Source: Paramoeba atlantica (Eukaryota; Discosea). From it: a stretch of 64,000 bases of DNA. Made by a program: the position numbers and the translations under genes. The number at the start of each line of letters is the position of its first letter. Position 1 is the first letter of the stretch. The DNA is taken from NCBI GenBank assembly GCA_977017575.1, contig CDRNVI010000053.1:682001-746000 (forward strand), read 5' to 3'. Below, one piece after another: positions 30,184 through 39,680 of the stretch. The notes beneath the pieces are model-generated. The model was not told where the DNA came from. It made no database searches and saw only the letters and a program-made list of their open reading frames with translations.

Positions 30184-32838
30184 ATGTCTGATGAGAGTGC
30201 GACAAAAAGTTCAACCAATGAAATAAACCCGAGCACTCGCGCGATTCTAAATTTTCCGGATGCTGAGTACCGGGTTTCACTTTCGAAATATATTGGCTAT
30301 CCTTGGCCCAAGCTATGGAAGACTTCTTTGCATAGCGTTACAATAGAGAAAATAATGGAAACATTGTATTCTTCGTCAACTGTATCCCGCGAAGTACTAG
30401 CTGAAAAGAATGACTGCACGTCCGACATTGACTCAGAGCTTTTATCAAACAAACTAAGCACGATTCATAGTGTTGCTACACCAGATACGTTAGACTTACA
30501 AAGGCTATGTGATTATGATATTAATTATGTTTCACCGAATAATGAGAAAGCTACGTTTAAAACTGGAAACGATACTTCTATCGATAGTTCAGACTACAAC
30601 CTATGCAAAAAAGGTTTTCAAAGTTCCTTTTCTGATCTAAACGAGATGAAAAAAGAAATGGATATCATCATGAGTGAAAAATTATCCACTGCCTCTAAAC
30701 CAATGAATCGAATCATAGAAAAATGCGAATGTACGCTACAAGAAATGTTAAGTGCAGCACAAGAATGTAATCAGCTTCACAATCAAGTTGGTGGTAAATA
30801 TTTTAAAGCGGCAGCTTGCAACGTCGGTTTCATGAGCCATGACACAAATATGAATCACGATATCTTCATATTGCTTAAAAGAATATCTTCAATTGTAGAA
30901 TCCGAGGTTACTATTCAAGCTTTGGTAATTGCTAACCAAATCCCTCGCGCTGTTGATATCTACTGTTATGCGCTAAATACCTTCAAGCTTCTGCACTCGG
31001 ATTTGCTCTGTTTAAATTTCCTTCGAAATCAACTTCTGCGGAGTCGATTATCTCTAATTGAATCTTTGGCAGATCATCTCGCAAGAGAAAATCTATCTTG
31101 CACGTATATGTCCCTGTCAAGCAAAATTGATGAAGGAAATGTATCACGTCGAAACGAATCTAAAAGTAAAACGAATCTAAGAGTAATTTTGCAATCTTTG
31201 GCTAGAATATCAGGTCTGGAAGACGCCATTCTTAATTTACGATCTCGTTTTCTTGAACTATCGGTCCAAAAAACGGAGCAATTATTTAGGCCTGACGAGC
31301 TTACGGCAGTTGACGAGAAATCACCTTCAGCGCATTCCATTGACGATTCAATTCGTTCAGAACTTATTTACATGCAAGCAAGTATGAACACAAATATTTT
31401 AGGTTTTCTTGAGACCGTAGAACAAACCACGAATACTATTAGGAAAGTTATGGAGCACATTGTTTTTGATGATGCCGAGTCTAATTTTGACTGTACAAAG
31501 CGAATTCTTAATGATATAAGCCCGGCAATTACTCGTCTTCAAGAAGGTCGTATTCGTTCGGTCTGGGCCACAAACAAAAACAAAATAATTGAATTGCGTT
31601 GGTCAGACTTCCAAACGTTTATTTCTACTGCAACACACCTTGTAGAATCTTTGAAAGCACTGAAATCGGATTCTGGATATTGTTTCGCGCTGGATATCCA
31701 GCCTACGAACTTATATGAAGACCTAGATGACATGAAACTTGCGTACATGTCTCATTCACACAGGAGGCATCTAAAGCGGCTGCATGACGCATGGGATACT
31801 TCTCGGAGACCTTTGAACGATTCGGCATTCGATAGCGAACAAATCAAAAGGTTCGTTCGTTCTTTAAATACTGCCTGTTCAGAATCAGAAATCATTGCCT
31901 TGCCGCAGCCTTCCAATACACATTCTCCCGAAATTGAAGGAGAACCAGAAAAATACAAAAATGGGGGTACACGTCTCTCTGTGTATTGTAGGCCGTTCAC
32001 TATAAACGAGGCAACTCGGGTCTTTCTGGAGATAGTTGCTGAGATTGACATTGTGGTGGTCGAGTTTCCATCTATGCTTTGTAAAGCGGTTGAATTTGTT
32101 TCCGAACTTCTGGCTCTGGCTCTTTCAAAAAATATAGAAGGTTTGCCAAAAGAATATGCATCAGAAATTGACGTTTTAACATCGAACTTGGAAATTCACT
32201 TCTTGGGATCACAAAATTGTGCGGTAATGTACATCGTTGGCAAAGAGATTTTAGAGCGGTGGACTAAAATAGATTCTCCTAACTTATCAAGAGATATTTT
32301 AGAACGTACTATTGCTGACGTTAAGAATAATGAATTCCAGTTTTATGAGACATTGATTACTATATTTCGACTTCGTTTAGAACGTTACTCTTCTCCGAGC
32401 GCCTTGGAATTGCGAACTCGTAATGTGAAGGAATTTCACTTTTGGGGGTTGAGCCTTATCGAAGAACTTCACGCATTTATAACCTCAGCAAAGTCTTTTT
32501 TGAATCCTACAGAACTCCAGTATCTCAAATTCCCCGCCATACATCAGCTTGGCCTCTATATTTCCAAAGAAATACAAGCACTTAGAAATAATTTAGAACA
32601 CCATTCCACATTCGATACTTTTTTTCGGGAAAGAATTCAGTTTTACACGAATAATCTCGCCAAATCAGAATATTCTTTTTCGCAGGCAAGGTCGCTTCAA
32701 GAAATTAAGATTAATGGAGAAACCCTTGGCGCCGATTCAAAAACTGAGGACATACTAGAAAATGTTTTTCCTTTTTTGCGAAATGAAAGAACCGTGAATG
32801 AATCCTTGCTGCAATTAAGAAAGGATGTAGATGCGTAA
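30184..32838 (+). CDS. VPS54-like GARP tethering-complex subunit
   Basis: 884 residues, helical, without membrane segments. About 220-300 resembles the VPS54 N-terminal rod: VTIQALVIANQIPRAVDIY, then LHSDLLCLNFLRNQL. About 530-690 resembles the VPS54 stretch with a conserved W (RLHDAWDTSRRPL) and the block FTINEATRVFLEIVAEID. The end has ELQYLKFPAIHQLGLYI and RIQFYTNNL, matching the VPS54 C-terminus (VAFYTGNL). GARP tethers endosome-derived vesicles at the trans-Golgi. The match is by recall and is weak in the middle; another CATCHR tether such as VPS50 is the alternative. A PPCS gene lies 212 bases upstream. Confidence 0.6.
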   Translation: MSDESATKSSTNEINPSTRAILNFPDAEYRVSLSKYIGYPWPKLWKTSLHSVTIEKIMETLYSSSTVSREVLAEKNDCTSDIDSELLSNKLSTIHSVATPDTLDLQRLCDYDINYVSPNNEKATFKTGNDTSIDSSDYNLCKKGFQSSFSDLNEMKKEMDIIMSEKLSTASKPMNRIIEKCECTLQEMLSAAQECNQLHNQVGGKYFKAAACNVGFMSHDTNMNHDIFILLKRISSIVESEVTIQALVIANQIPRAVDIYCYALNTFKLLHSDLLCLNFLRNQLLRSRLSLIESLADHLARENLSCTYMSLSSKIDEGNVSRRNESKSKTNLRVILQSLARISGLEDAILNLRSRFLELSVQKTEQLFRPDELTAVDEKSPSAHSIDDSIRSELIYMQASMNTNILGFLETVEQTTNTIRKVMEHIVFDDAESNFDCTKRILNDISPAITRLQEGRIRSVWATNKNKIIELRWSDFQTFISTATHLVESLKALKSDSGYCFALDIQPTNLYEDLDDMKLAYMSHSHRRHLKRLHDAWDTSRRPLNDSAFDSEQIKRFVRSLNTACSESEIIALPQPSNTHSPEIEGEPEKYKNGGTRLSVYCRPFTINEATRVFLEIVAEIDIVVVEFPSMLCKAVEFVSELLALALSKNIEGLPKEYASEIDVLTSNLEIHFLGSQNCAVMYIVGKEILERWTKIDSPNLSRDILERTIADVKNNEFQFYETLITIFRLRLERYSSPSALELRTRNVKEFHFWGLSLIEELHAFITSAKSFLNPTELQYLKFPAIHQLGLYISKEIQALRNNLEHHSTFDTFFRERIQFYTNNLAKSEYSFSQARSLQEIKINGETLGADSKTEDILENVFPFLRNERTVNESLLQLRKDVDA

Positions 32839-33089
32839 AGTGCTGTAACGCACATAATTATAACCGCGGGGAACTTTTTTCTATCTCCTAGGTGTTGGAA
32901 ATGTGCAAGAAATATTATAATTCCTTTCCGATTTTAATTTTTCTGAGGTTTATCTTTCTCATTAGATAAGCTTTATGATTTTATAAGTGAGGCCACAGCG
33001 TTTAAAATTTTCTGTTCTGTCAATATGCAATCTGAGCATTGAACATTTTCAGCGAATCAATCTTCTTCTAACGAGCTTATATAGTTTTC

Positions 33090-34001
33090 ATGAAAGGAGA
33101 CACAAAAATTGGAATCGTTTCGAAAGAATCTTTTGAAAGTGCCACTTCAAGTGAGTGGGGAAGTGCCAGCTCAGAAGATCCCTGTTCCGAAATATTACGC
33201 GATGTCTCTTCTATGGATGCATCTAACTGTTCTCCTGTATGTGCAGCACATGTCGCGAACAGCTTACATTTTTATGACGAGCCAGATTGGGAGCACGAAC
33301 TTGAACGAGGAAATGCGTATTTCTATTTTTCTTGCAAGGTCGGACACACTCTCAGTCTAACTGAGAAGGATACTGTAAATTCGATAGTGAATCTTAGTAG
33401 TTTTCGTAACGAAGTAGACGAAAACAAAGTCCCCGCGTTCGATATCTACGATGACCGTGATGCCGCCTTGTACACTGTCGTACTCACGAAAGCGTGTTAT
33501 TTGGTTCCCGGCCTTACGATTGAGCTCCTCAAACCCGAATTTCTTGCATCTGTGGAATACCAAAGAAATTGTCAGCCCCGAAATTCGACCATCGAAACCG
33601 AAACTGCGGATCCCGTTACTTTCCGCTTTTCCAAGCCAGTGATTCGTTTTCTTTATTCGCTCACTGTTCAGTTTCGGGTTAGCGTTCTTTCAGACGAAGC
33701 GCTGCGATGTCTTGAAGTACTCCACGGAATGTCAATACAGCACGGATTACTTTTGGAACGCACGAAACGTACTCCTGGAAAAGTAGACAGCACTGCTAAA
33801 GTGAAATCCGTGTTACTGTACTCCTCCGTGTGCGGGGGACTTCTTGTCACCAACACAACTGCTGTATTAAACACGAGTATCCCGTCAATTGCATCAAGCA
33901 TTATGGGAACGTTGGCTTCCACGGCCTCGAAGGAGGTCGGGGAGACTGCGGAGCGCACTCGCGAATATATTTCAAAGGTATCTGGAAGTAATAAGATGTA
34001 A
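33090..34001 (+). CDS. unrecognised 303-residue protein with hydrophobic C-terminus
   Basis: The N-terminal 50 residues are Ser-rich. The middle is beta-like (VTFRFSKPVIRFLYSLTVQFRV). The C-terminal 60 residues are small-residue-rich and hydrophobic (SVLLYSSVCGGLLVTNTTAV, SIASSIMGTLASTASKEV), perhaps a hairpin that enters a membrane, as in senescence/spartin-type proteins. That resemblance is only in style. Supported by position and codon use in the + strand array. Confidence 0.5.
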   Translation: MKGDTKIGIVSKESFESATSSEWGSASSEDPCSEILRDVSSMDASNCSPVCAAHVANSLHFYDEPDWEHELERGNAYFYFSCKVGHTLSLTEKDTVNSIVNLSSFRNEVDENKVPAFDIYDDRDAALYTVVLTKACYLVPGLTIELLKPEFLASVEYQRNCQPRNSTIETETADPVTFRFSKPVIRFLYSLTVQFRVSVLSDEALRCLEVLHGMSIQHGLLLERTKRTPGKVDSTAKVKSVLLYSSVCGGLLVTNTTAVLNTSIPSIASSIMGTLASTASKEVGETAERTREYISKVSGSNKM

Positions 34002-34220
34002 TTTTGCATCAATATTGATTCCCATTGAACTGAGTTTCTGGTCCATATTTTTTTGTTGTAGCAAATTCAGTGGGCTTTCTGTGTGTTGCTTTTCTTACTC
34101 ATAGTTATCGTGTGTATATTTTTTTATCGCACGTAATGGTTAACAATGCAGTGTTTTCATCCTAATATCGTTGTACTTTATCTAACATAGTGCGCAATTA
34201 CTTTCTGAGACATTGACAAA

Positions 34221-35255
34221 ATGAGGTGTTTCTCCCTTCTCTATTCTGCGCCCACTGCGTGTAGAACTGTCATTGCTCGAGCCACAGGTGTACCATACAA
34301 TCTGGAGCGCATTGAAAAACTGGTTGCTGACAAGGAAATATCGTACAAAATCCTTCTCACGTTTCCGAACACAAAGCACAAGGGGCTTCCTTTACACAAT
34401 GAAGGTAAGCGACACCGTTCACTGCGCTTCATTGCGTTTGAGGCATCGCGACAAGGTGATCCATCCTACCCCGTGACACATTTTTTGCTACAAGAAGGCG
34501 TCCACGTGGCATGGGGTGCCTCACTTACAGACATGAACCTTGTGGAGCAACGTCTTGCCACACACAATGCTATTGCCTCCGAGCGGGCCGTATTCCAATC
34601 GCCACTCACGGAGTCGATGCACTACCGTTGTCACGCGGAATACAAAGCCGCAGGGGGCACTCGTCGCTCCGGTTCCTTCGTGGATGCCGATGCGGATAGT
34701 TTTGTTCTCCACGATGATGAGAATGTGTTAAACAAAGTGCCTTTTACTTTTGCTCTCGCCCAGAGCGCTCTGATTGATGCCACAAATGAGACCATGACAC
34801 CCACAGTGCGTCAAACACGCCAGTGGAGCCGGGAGGTCGTCGCCACCGGGACCTTGTGCTTCAGTTTGCGTCGCCTGCGTCAGCACAAGGCTATGATGAC
34901 ACTTGTTGCCACGGATGTGTTAGCTGGACGGGCATTGGACAAGCCTGCATTTTTTTGGTACGCCGCCTCCGGACCCCTCCGTCCGCTGTCACAGGTCTAT
35001 GGTGAGGCACAGGAGCATTTGGAGATCGACCGACGTCGCGACTTTCTACTGGAACGTCTGCGTAACGTCTCGACGACGATGGAATTTCTACTCGGGGAGC
35101 ACCATAGTGGGGTGTCGCACCGCTTGGAGTGGGTCATTATCCTTCTCATTATGGTGGAGGTTCTTTTCGCGTTGAATCATTTTGTTCATGATTCAAGGGT
35201 AGTAGACGAAGATGACTCAACCTCCACAACGAGAACTACAGTCTCAGAAGCGTGA
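34221..35255 (+). CDS. RMD1/RMND1-family (DUF155) membrane protein
   Basis: 344 residues. The C-terminal part carries the DUF155 hallmark: a long helix LEIDRRRDFLLERLRNVSTT, then HHSGVSHRLEWVIILLIMVE (about 298-317), which is a charged H..RLEW motif running into one membrane helix. Upstream lies the mixed domain with RLRQHKAMMTLVATDVLAG. The family includes yeast Rmd1 and RMND1, an inner-membrane protein needed for mitochondrial translation. The N-terminus has basic and Ser/Thr residues but is not a clear presequence. The coding sequence is GC-richer than its neighbours. Confidence 0.75.
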   Translation: MRCFSLLYSAPTACRTVIARATGVPYNLERIEKLVADKEISYKILLTFPNTKHKGLPLHNEGKRHRSLRFIAFEASRQGDPSYPVTHFLLQEGVHVAWGASLTDMNLVEQRLATHNAIASERAVFQSPLTESMHYRCHAEYKAAGGTRRSGSFVDADADSFVLHDDENVLNKVPFTFALAQSALIDATNETMTPTVRQTRQWSREVVATGTLCFSLRRLRQHKAMMTLVATDVLAGRALDKPAFFWYAASGPLRPLSQVYGEAQEHLEIDRRRDFLLERLRNVSTTMEFLLGEHHSGVSHRLEWVIILLIMVEVLFALNHFVHDSRVVDEDDSTSTTRTTVSEA

Positions 35256-35700
35256 AATCAACGTTTTGCTGTTAGCATGAGTAGTGTGTAAAACCTACGT
35301 AATTTCCATAATCTCTGAGCTTTTTCTGTCCGTTTCATGCGCTTAGAGCTCGAGTTGTGGTTCGGCATCTTATACTGAATAACCTTATTGGATTCTTGCC
35401 AAAGCTTTTTTAGCGTTCCCTTGTAATGAAGGAACTGATTACGGGGGAACTTTAGTCTACTACTAACTTATCCAAGTGCAACGTCAAAAAAATGATTATC
35501 TTGTTGAAGTCAAATGGAACTGTTAACTGAGGTGTATGAGACCGATTGTAATTTCTTTTGACAAATATTGCAGCTTTATGGTAAATAAAATTTACCAGTG
35601 TGTACATTTTTGTCTAAAACAGCTTTCCGATGTTTTTGACTCATCTTTTTCTGTTATTTTCAGTCAACTTATTTCAAATTTCATATAATCACTAGATATT
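35256..35700. other. spacer, nothing recognised
   Basis: AT-rich. gttattttcag (ending 35663) is a possible acceptor 37 bases before the next ATG. Confidence 0.4.
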
Positions 35701-36501
35701 ATGCTTCATCGCTGTGTCTCGTGGAGAATCAAAATTCATCGACGAAAAACAATTCAATTCAAAGGAGTTAGAAAAGCAGCTAAGCGAGAGCATCTAAATT
35801 CCAATCCTTACATTGCTCTAGGAAACCATTACGAAACAAGCGTATGCACGGGTCATGAGCTGGAGGCGTTTCAAAATTTTACTACCTACGCTTTTACTGA
35901 AGAAAATTCGCCTCTCATTCTTCACACGCGAAATTTAAGCGATTTGCCTCCCAATGAACGGCTTGAGGCCATACTTGACTTGATGCAGAAAAAGTGGAAA
36001 GGTCGTGATTATGTTAAATCTGTCGAAAAACTCCGTTTATGTACTCGTGCCGTACAGTGTTTTGAAGATCTTTGTCGGATGCATAGCGCAATGCTCTGTG
36101 ACTATGGAGAAGACTACCGCACACGTTTTGCTGATATTGTGGAGAGTATATGCGTTCTTGTACAACGCGTGCGAAACGATTTTCCCGAAGCCCCGGCAGC
36201 TCTTCTCTACACTGCGAAAGTATGTGAACTTATCGGCGAGGAATCCCTAGAGTCGCAGTGCTTTCGTACCGCTGAGTCTTCTATTAAAAGTCTTGATGAG
36301 CCTATTACCCCATCAAAGCTTTTTGGTCAAAACTTTCCTGGAATGAATAAAATATCAGATTCTTCCAAAGCGTTTGTTCCTAAGTCTTATTCCAAACCAT
36401 CTGGAGCATATGATACCACGCAAAATACGAAGGTACCGCAAAAAGCGTTATCACTTTTTGATCCTTCTTGCACAGTGCACGAAGAATTTGATTTAAGATA
36501 G
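35701..36501 (+). CDS. unrecognised helical protein, 266 residues
   Basis: A very basic N-terminus (MLHRCVSWRIKIHRRKTIQF) suggests mitochondrial or nuclear targeting. Residues 75-195 form helices (NERLEAILDLMQKKWKGRDY; RFADIVESICVLVQRVRNDF) resembling a TPR/PPR-like array. The C-terminal 60 residues are Ser/Lys-rich and look disordered. No family assigned. Confidence 0.5.
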   Translation: MLHRCVSWRIKIHRRKTIQFKGVRKAAKREHLNSNPYIALGNHYETSVCTGHELEAFQNFTTYAFTEENSPLILHTRNLSDLPPNERLEAILDLMQKKWKGRDYVKSVEKLRLCTRAVQCFEDLCRMHSAMLCDYGEDYRTRFADIVESICVLVQRVRNDFPEAPAALLYTAKVCELIGEESLESQCFRTAESSIKSLDEPITPSKLFGQNFPGMNKISDSSKAFVPKSYSKPSGAYDTTQNTKVPQKALSLFDPSCTVHEEFDLR

Positions 36502-36792
36502 GTACGCATGGGGATATGGGTTGGTGTGAGAGCACCAAAATTCTACAGGTAGCAGCTCACATGTGCATTGGTAAATCTTTTAGTTTTTCTGCTTAATACA
36601 GTAGGCATTAAGCGGTTTGAACACTATTGAATATTCTCGCTTGCTTAGTCTTTGTATTCTTATCATTTTGTAAATATTTTGTAGTTTATTACTTATAATT
36701 TTCTATCATTACTACTGCAAATGTGGCTAAAATTTAAGTGAAGCGCGAGAAACCTCCATTCCTGACGCGCATCAATTATCTGTTTTTAGATT
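36502..36792. other. spacer before the DUF1796 gene
   Basis: AT-rich, with no gene seen. It ends in atctgtttttag (AG at 36788-36789), 3 bases before the ATG, the closest candidate acceptor in the window. Confidence 0.45.
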
Positions 36793-37788
36793 ATGAAACG
36801 AAAATTTGTTTCCCTAGGTGGATGGTGTGGGCCTGCATTGATTTTGGGAAAGCTTGGAGTACGAACGGAGGCTTACCCGTTCGACTTTTCTCGCGTCACA
36901 CTTGATGGTGTGTTAAATTTTCTTACCAATGGTTTTAATGAGGGATTCTTTCCTTTGGGTCCTCCATACCGCCCAGAGTGCGTCGGACCTTGGGTTCTCT
37001 TTCGCTCTCAACACTGCGCATTTGCTCACTTTGACCTAAACGACCCCTCCGTTCTTTCCGGTTTCCAACGGAAGTTTGACCGCTTCAACGCGTTGGTCGA
37101 TGGCAAAGACTCCAGTGTCACTTTTCTGCGAACCGTTACTGCACGGCATCCATTAGAGGAGATTTCCCTAATTCCGAAACTTGAAACTATAATTAAGAAA
37201 AGAAATCCACATCTGGACTACCGTGTTGTTCTTATTGTACACGATCAACCCGGGATGAGCACCACACAACATACCCCCTTGAGCGATCGATGTAGCCTTT
37301 GGTCTTTGCGCTACGACAAGTCAGCTCCCGACGCAAGTCTCTTTGATAAAACCTGTGCTGGATACGAACATATTGTTCGTGTCAGCGAAAAGCAAGAAAG
37401 CTGGCCGCCTTGTCAGGAGGCCAATGTGCCGAGTGAGTCCCAATGGTATCCCCACAACAATCTTGCACTGATTGATGGTATCGCAAGTGTGGGAGGGACC
37501 TGTGTAGGAGTGGGAAGTACCAAGCAGCACTCAGATGGAAAATGTCACTATTGTGGTGACATGACTTCACATAGCTCTAAGCATCCCTGGTTGCAGCCCT
37601 CCAGAGCGTTCTCCGTGGAGGAAGATGAAATTATTCTTCCCCATTTGTATCGTATTGTGGCAGGAGAGGATCGAGTAGAAGTTGTGGAGACGCTTGCCAA
37701 TCAGCTACACCGTACTGCTTGGGAGATTATTTCTCGAATTCAATTTCTTACGAATTCAAGCTCAAAAATTACCGATGGTTTGATGTAA
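36793..37788 (+). CDS. DUF1796 papain-like peptidase-fold protein with Myb-like tail
   Basis: 331 residues. Residues 1-220 match the DUF1796 family: KRKFVSLGGWCGPALILGKL with the conserved Cys12, EAYPFDFSRVTLDGVLNFL, then a late segment with RVVLIVHDQPG. The family is a predicted papain-like cysteine peptidase, so Cys12 would be the nucleophile; the activity is not proven. Residues 280-325 (FSVEEDEIILPHLYRIVAGE ... TAWEIISRIQFL) read like a Myb/SANT helix-turn-helix. CHYCGDMTSH at about 253 is a possible zinc half-site. The N-terminus lacks a signal peptide. Confidence 0.65.
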   Translation: MKRKFVSLGGWCGPALILGKLGVRTEAYPFDFSRVTLDGVLNFLTNGFNEGFFPLGPPYRPECVGPWVLFRSQHCAFAHFDLNDPSVLSGFQRKFDRFNALVDGKDSSVTFLRTVTARHPLEEISLIPKLETIIKKRNPHLDYRVVLIVHDQPGMSTTQHTPLSDRCSLWSLRYDKSAPDASLFDKTCAGYEHIVRVSEKQESWPPCQEANVPSESQWYPHNNLALIDGIASVGGTCVGVGSTKQHSDGKCHYCGDMTSHSSKHPWLQPSRAFSVEEDEIILPHLYRIVAGEDRVEVVETLANQLHRTAWEIISRIQFLTNSSSKITDGLM

Positions 37789-37914
37789 GTGTTTTACATT
37801 GTATATTCCTTTTGATTTGTTTTTTTATAAATGAGTAGTAAAAAGAGCACATACCTTATCTAAATTGTCTTTCTAGGGACTCGTCGTCATTTTGTAGATT
37901 AGACTTCATTTTCG

Positions 37915-39294
37915 ATGCGAGGCATCGGCTATACAATTTTTAGCAATTTCTTCACCGCGCTTACCCTTTTTTTCACGCTTCTTTTGAAGAGGTCCATTCC
38001 CGGTATTAGGTCTTCTGTACACCACGTTTCTCTAGCATCGATACACGCCTTAGTGGACTCCAATATCCACCTTGGTTTCGTAAGAAAGACCCATGATCCC
38101 ATTGCACCCTCTTCTTCCCCCATTTCCTTGAGTTCCAATCCCTTTGGCGGGTTCGGACCGCACGATCTCATCGACTTTAGCGGTATCCTCTCTGATCGCC
38201 TCGAGCCAACTTCCCCATCTGATTCCACAAACCCCCCATCAACCTCTCCAAGCTTTTCCTTTTCGGGAGGTCTCACCAACGCGTTCTGCATAAGCGGGCC
38301 ACTAGCCGGCGACGACTGGTCGGCCAATTTCACGGCTGCCACAACGGCCGTGGGGACGCAATTCTCCGATCTGTTCACTCGCATGCACTCCATGGCTGAG
38401 ATCCTCCGACGTGTCGTGCAGGCTGAGATCACCGCGATGCACGGGGAGCGTAACGAGACCTACGTGGGGTACGAGCCCCTGGTGGCTCGCATGCTTGCCG
38501 CCTTCGCACAGCTTTCCTATTGTGACCTGTCCCGTCTGAACCGGCTCGTGGCCAATCCCATGGACGGGGTTGACTTCTCCCACCTCTCGTTTGTTCGGTC
38601 GTGGGAGTGGTCCGAGGCGGGGATGGGGGCGTATGTCGCGCTGGAGCAGCTCCACGATCAGGTTCATCACCGGCTCGTGCTGGCGTTTCGGGGGAGTGAG
38701 AATTTTCAGAACTGGTTCACCAACCTTAACGTTTTCTTTACGACGTTGGAGGCCTGCGATGGGTGCAGAGTGCACGCTGGGTTTCAAAATATGTGGGATC
38801 AAATACGAAAGGATGTGATTGGGGCACTGAATGATATTCTGGATGAGGAGAACATTCGAGAGTTTCTAATAACCGGGCACAGCTTGGGAGGTGCGATAGC
38901 CGTACTCGCGAGTCTAGATTTGGTTCACATGTGGGATAGAAAGGCAAAGCCACGGTCGGGATTCCGCGTGTATACCTTTGGTCAACCCCGTGTGGGCAAC
39001 ATGCCTTTCGCGAGACATTGTAAGGAGGAATTGTCAGGCCGTGCTTTTCGCGTCACAAGGGAAGGAGATCCAATTGTTCGACTCCCTGGGCAATCACTGG
39101 GTTACCACCACGCTCCGCATGAGGTATACTACGACAGCACTGGCCAACGTTACGAAAGCAACGATCTTCAGCGTGACGAAGAGGAGGAAGAAGGGCTCGG
39201 ATTGAGTAACCCGTACTTTAACCCACTCAAATACGACCCTATTGGTAGTCATGTGAATTACTTTGGGCTTCAGATTTCTCAATGTGTCACTTAG
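37915..39294 (+). CDS. class 3 (fungal-type) lipase, membrane-anchored or secreted
   Basis: 459 residues. A hydrophobic segment at 8-24 serves as signal peptide or anchor. A Pro/Ser-rich spacer (60-120) comes before the alpha/beta hydrolase domain. The catalytic triad is readable: Ser323 in GHSLGG, Asp385 in REGDPIVRL, His446 in GSHVNYF. LAFRGSENFQNWFTNL around 257-271 holds the oxyanion region typical of the family. It hydrolyses acylglycerols or related esters. The 38.2-38.75 kb part is clearly GC-richer than the rest. Confidence 0.88.
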   Translation: MRGIGYTIFSNFFTALTLFFTLLLKRSIPGIRSSVHHVSLASIHALVDSNIHLGFVRKTHDPIAPSSSPISLSSNPFGGFGPHDLIDFSGILSDRLEPTSPSDSTNPPSTSPSFSFSGGLTNAFCISGPLAGDDWSANFTAATTAVGTQFSDLFTRMHSMAEILRRVVQAEITAMHGERNETYVGYEPLVARMLAAFAQLSYCDLSRLNRLVANPMDGVDFSHLSFVRSWEWSEAGMGAYVALEQLHDQVHHRLVLAFRGSENFQNWFTNLNVFFTTLEACDGCRVHAGFQNMWDQIRKDVIGALNDILDEENIREFLITGHSLGGAIAVLASLDLVHMWDRKAKPRSGFRVYTFGQPRVGNMPFARHCKEELSGRAFRVTREGDPIVRLPGQSLGYHHAPHEVYYDSTGQRYESNDLQRDEEEEEGLGLSNPYFNPLKYDPIGSHVNYFGLQISQCVT

Positions 39295-39680
39295 AGTATT
39301 CCGTTATTTTGGTTGATCGTGTATGGCACACATCTCATTTTTTGGAGCCGGTCAGAGACTGGTCTTTGCTTGCTTTTCTTTTTTTTAGAGCCGTTAGAGT
39401 CTAGCGGTTAGACGATTAGATTGGGCATCTGCATAATTTACTGCAATCAGTTTAATCAGATCAACGATTTGTCACACCTTTCTCGTGATACAAAGTCGCT
39501 GTCAAATGCGACAAAGCTATTTAGGATCCCATTTTCACTACTTTCTATTTGTTAAATAGGCGGGGACATATTTTTTTTATTCTTCCTATTCATGAAAGTA
39601 AATAGTGACGTCCTAAAGCGACCCAAATAGTGCTGACCTAAAGCTAAGTAGTCTACACTTGTTTTAGCTGGAGTTGGAAC
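39295..39680. other. spacer, nothing recognised
   Basis: AT-rich. It ends with acttgttttag (AG at 39666-39667), 14 bases before the next ATG. Confidence 0.4.
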
